Positions 5,989 through 5,992 of a stretch of 5,992 bases of DNA are shown here, piece after piece; position 1 is the stretch's first letter, and the number at the start of each line of letters is the position of its first letter. The notes under the pieces are model-generated. The model searched no databases, was not told the DNA's origin, and saw only the letters and a program-made list of their open reading frames with translations. The position numbers and the translations under genes are program-made. The DNA comes from JALTBU01 sp964410645. Its GTDB lineage: Bacteria; Campylobacterota; Campylobacteria; Campylobacterales; Nautiliaceae. Location: assembly GCA_964410645.1 (NCBI GenBank), contig CAYPHV010000057.1:1-5992 (forward strand), written 5' to 3'.

Positions 5989-5992
5989 AAAA

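Overview
This window looks like ordinary chromosomal core sequence from an AT-rich Campylobacterota (epsilonproteobacterial) bacterium, most plausibly of the Nautiliales type (Nautilia, Caminibacter, Lebetimonas). The genus is an inference. It rests on strong A+T bias, AAGGA ribosome sites followed by A/T spacers, TATAAT boxes with T-rich tracts instead of a clear -35, a free-standing ThiD2, and a seryl-tRNA synthetase gene next to a large TPR protein resembling the epsilonproteobacterial motility protein PflB. Nearly every base is accounted for, and no gap exceeds about 75 bases. There is no sign of phage, transposon, CRISPR or defence genes.

Layout. Five genes read leftwards (minus strand). 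From right to left these are serS (seryl-tRNA synthetase), a 719-residue membrane-anchored TPR protein (probable PflB), a seven-helix BAX inhibitor-1 family membrane protein, thiD2 (hydroxymethylpyrimidine-phosphate kinase) and tRNA-Ala(GGC). serS and the TPR gene are 32 nt apart and look co-transcribed. The BAX inhibitor gene has its own probable promoter, overlaps thiD2 by 11 nt, and thiD2 ends 15 nt before the tRNA. On the right, a LivJ/LivK-type periplasmic binding-protein gene reads rightwards from a 75-bp divergent region shared with serS. The window ends with a small hairpin and a ribosome site that probably belongs to the next gene of the transporter operon.

How the genes relate. They do not form one pathway: they cover translation (serS, tRNA-Ala), motility-motor scaffolding (probable pflB), membrane ion homeostasis (BAX inhibitor-like), thiamin synthesis (thiD2) and amino-acid uptake (livJ-like). 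I find no clearly new system. The points most worth a second look are paired A9 tracts in the first codons of the probable motility gene, matching 11-bp tandem repeats upstream of two promoters, and the compact BAX-inhibitor/thiD2/tRNA cluster.
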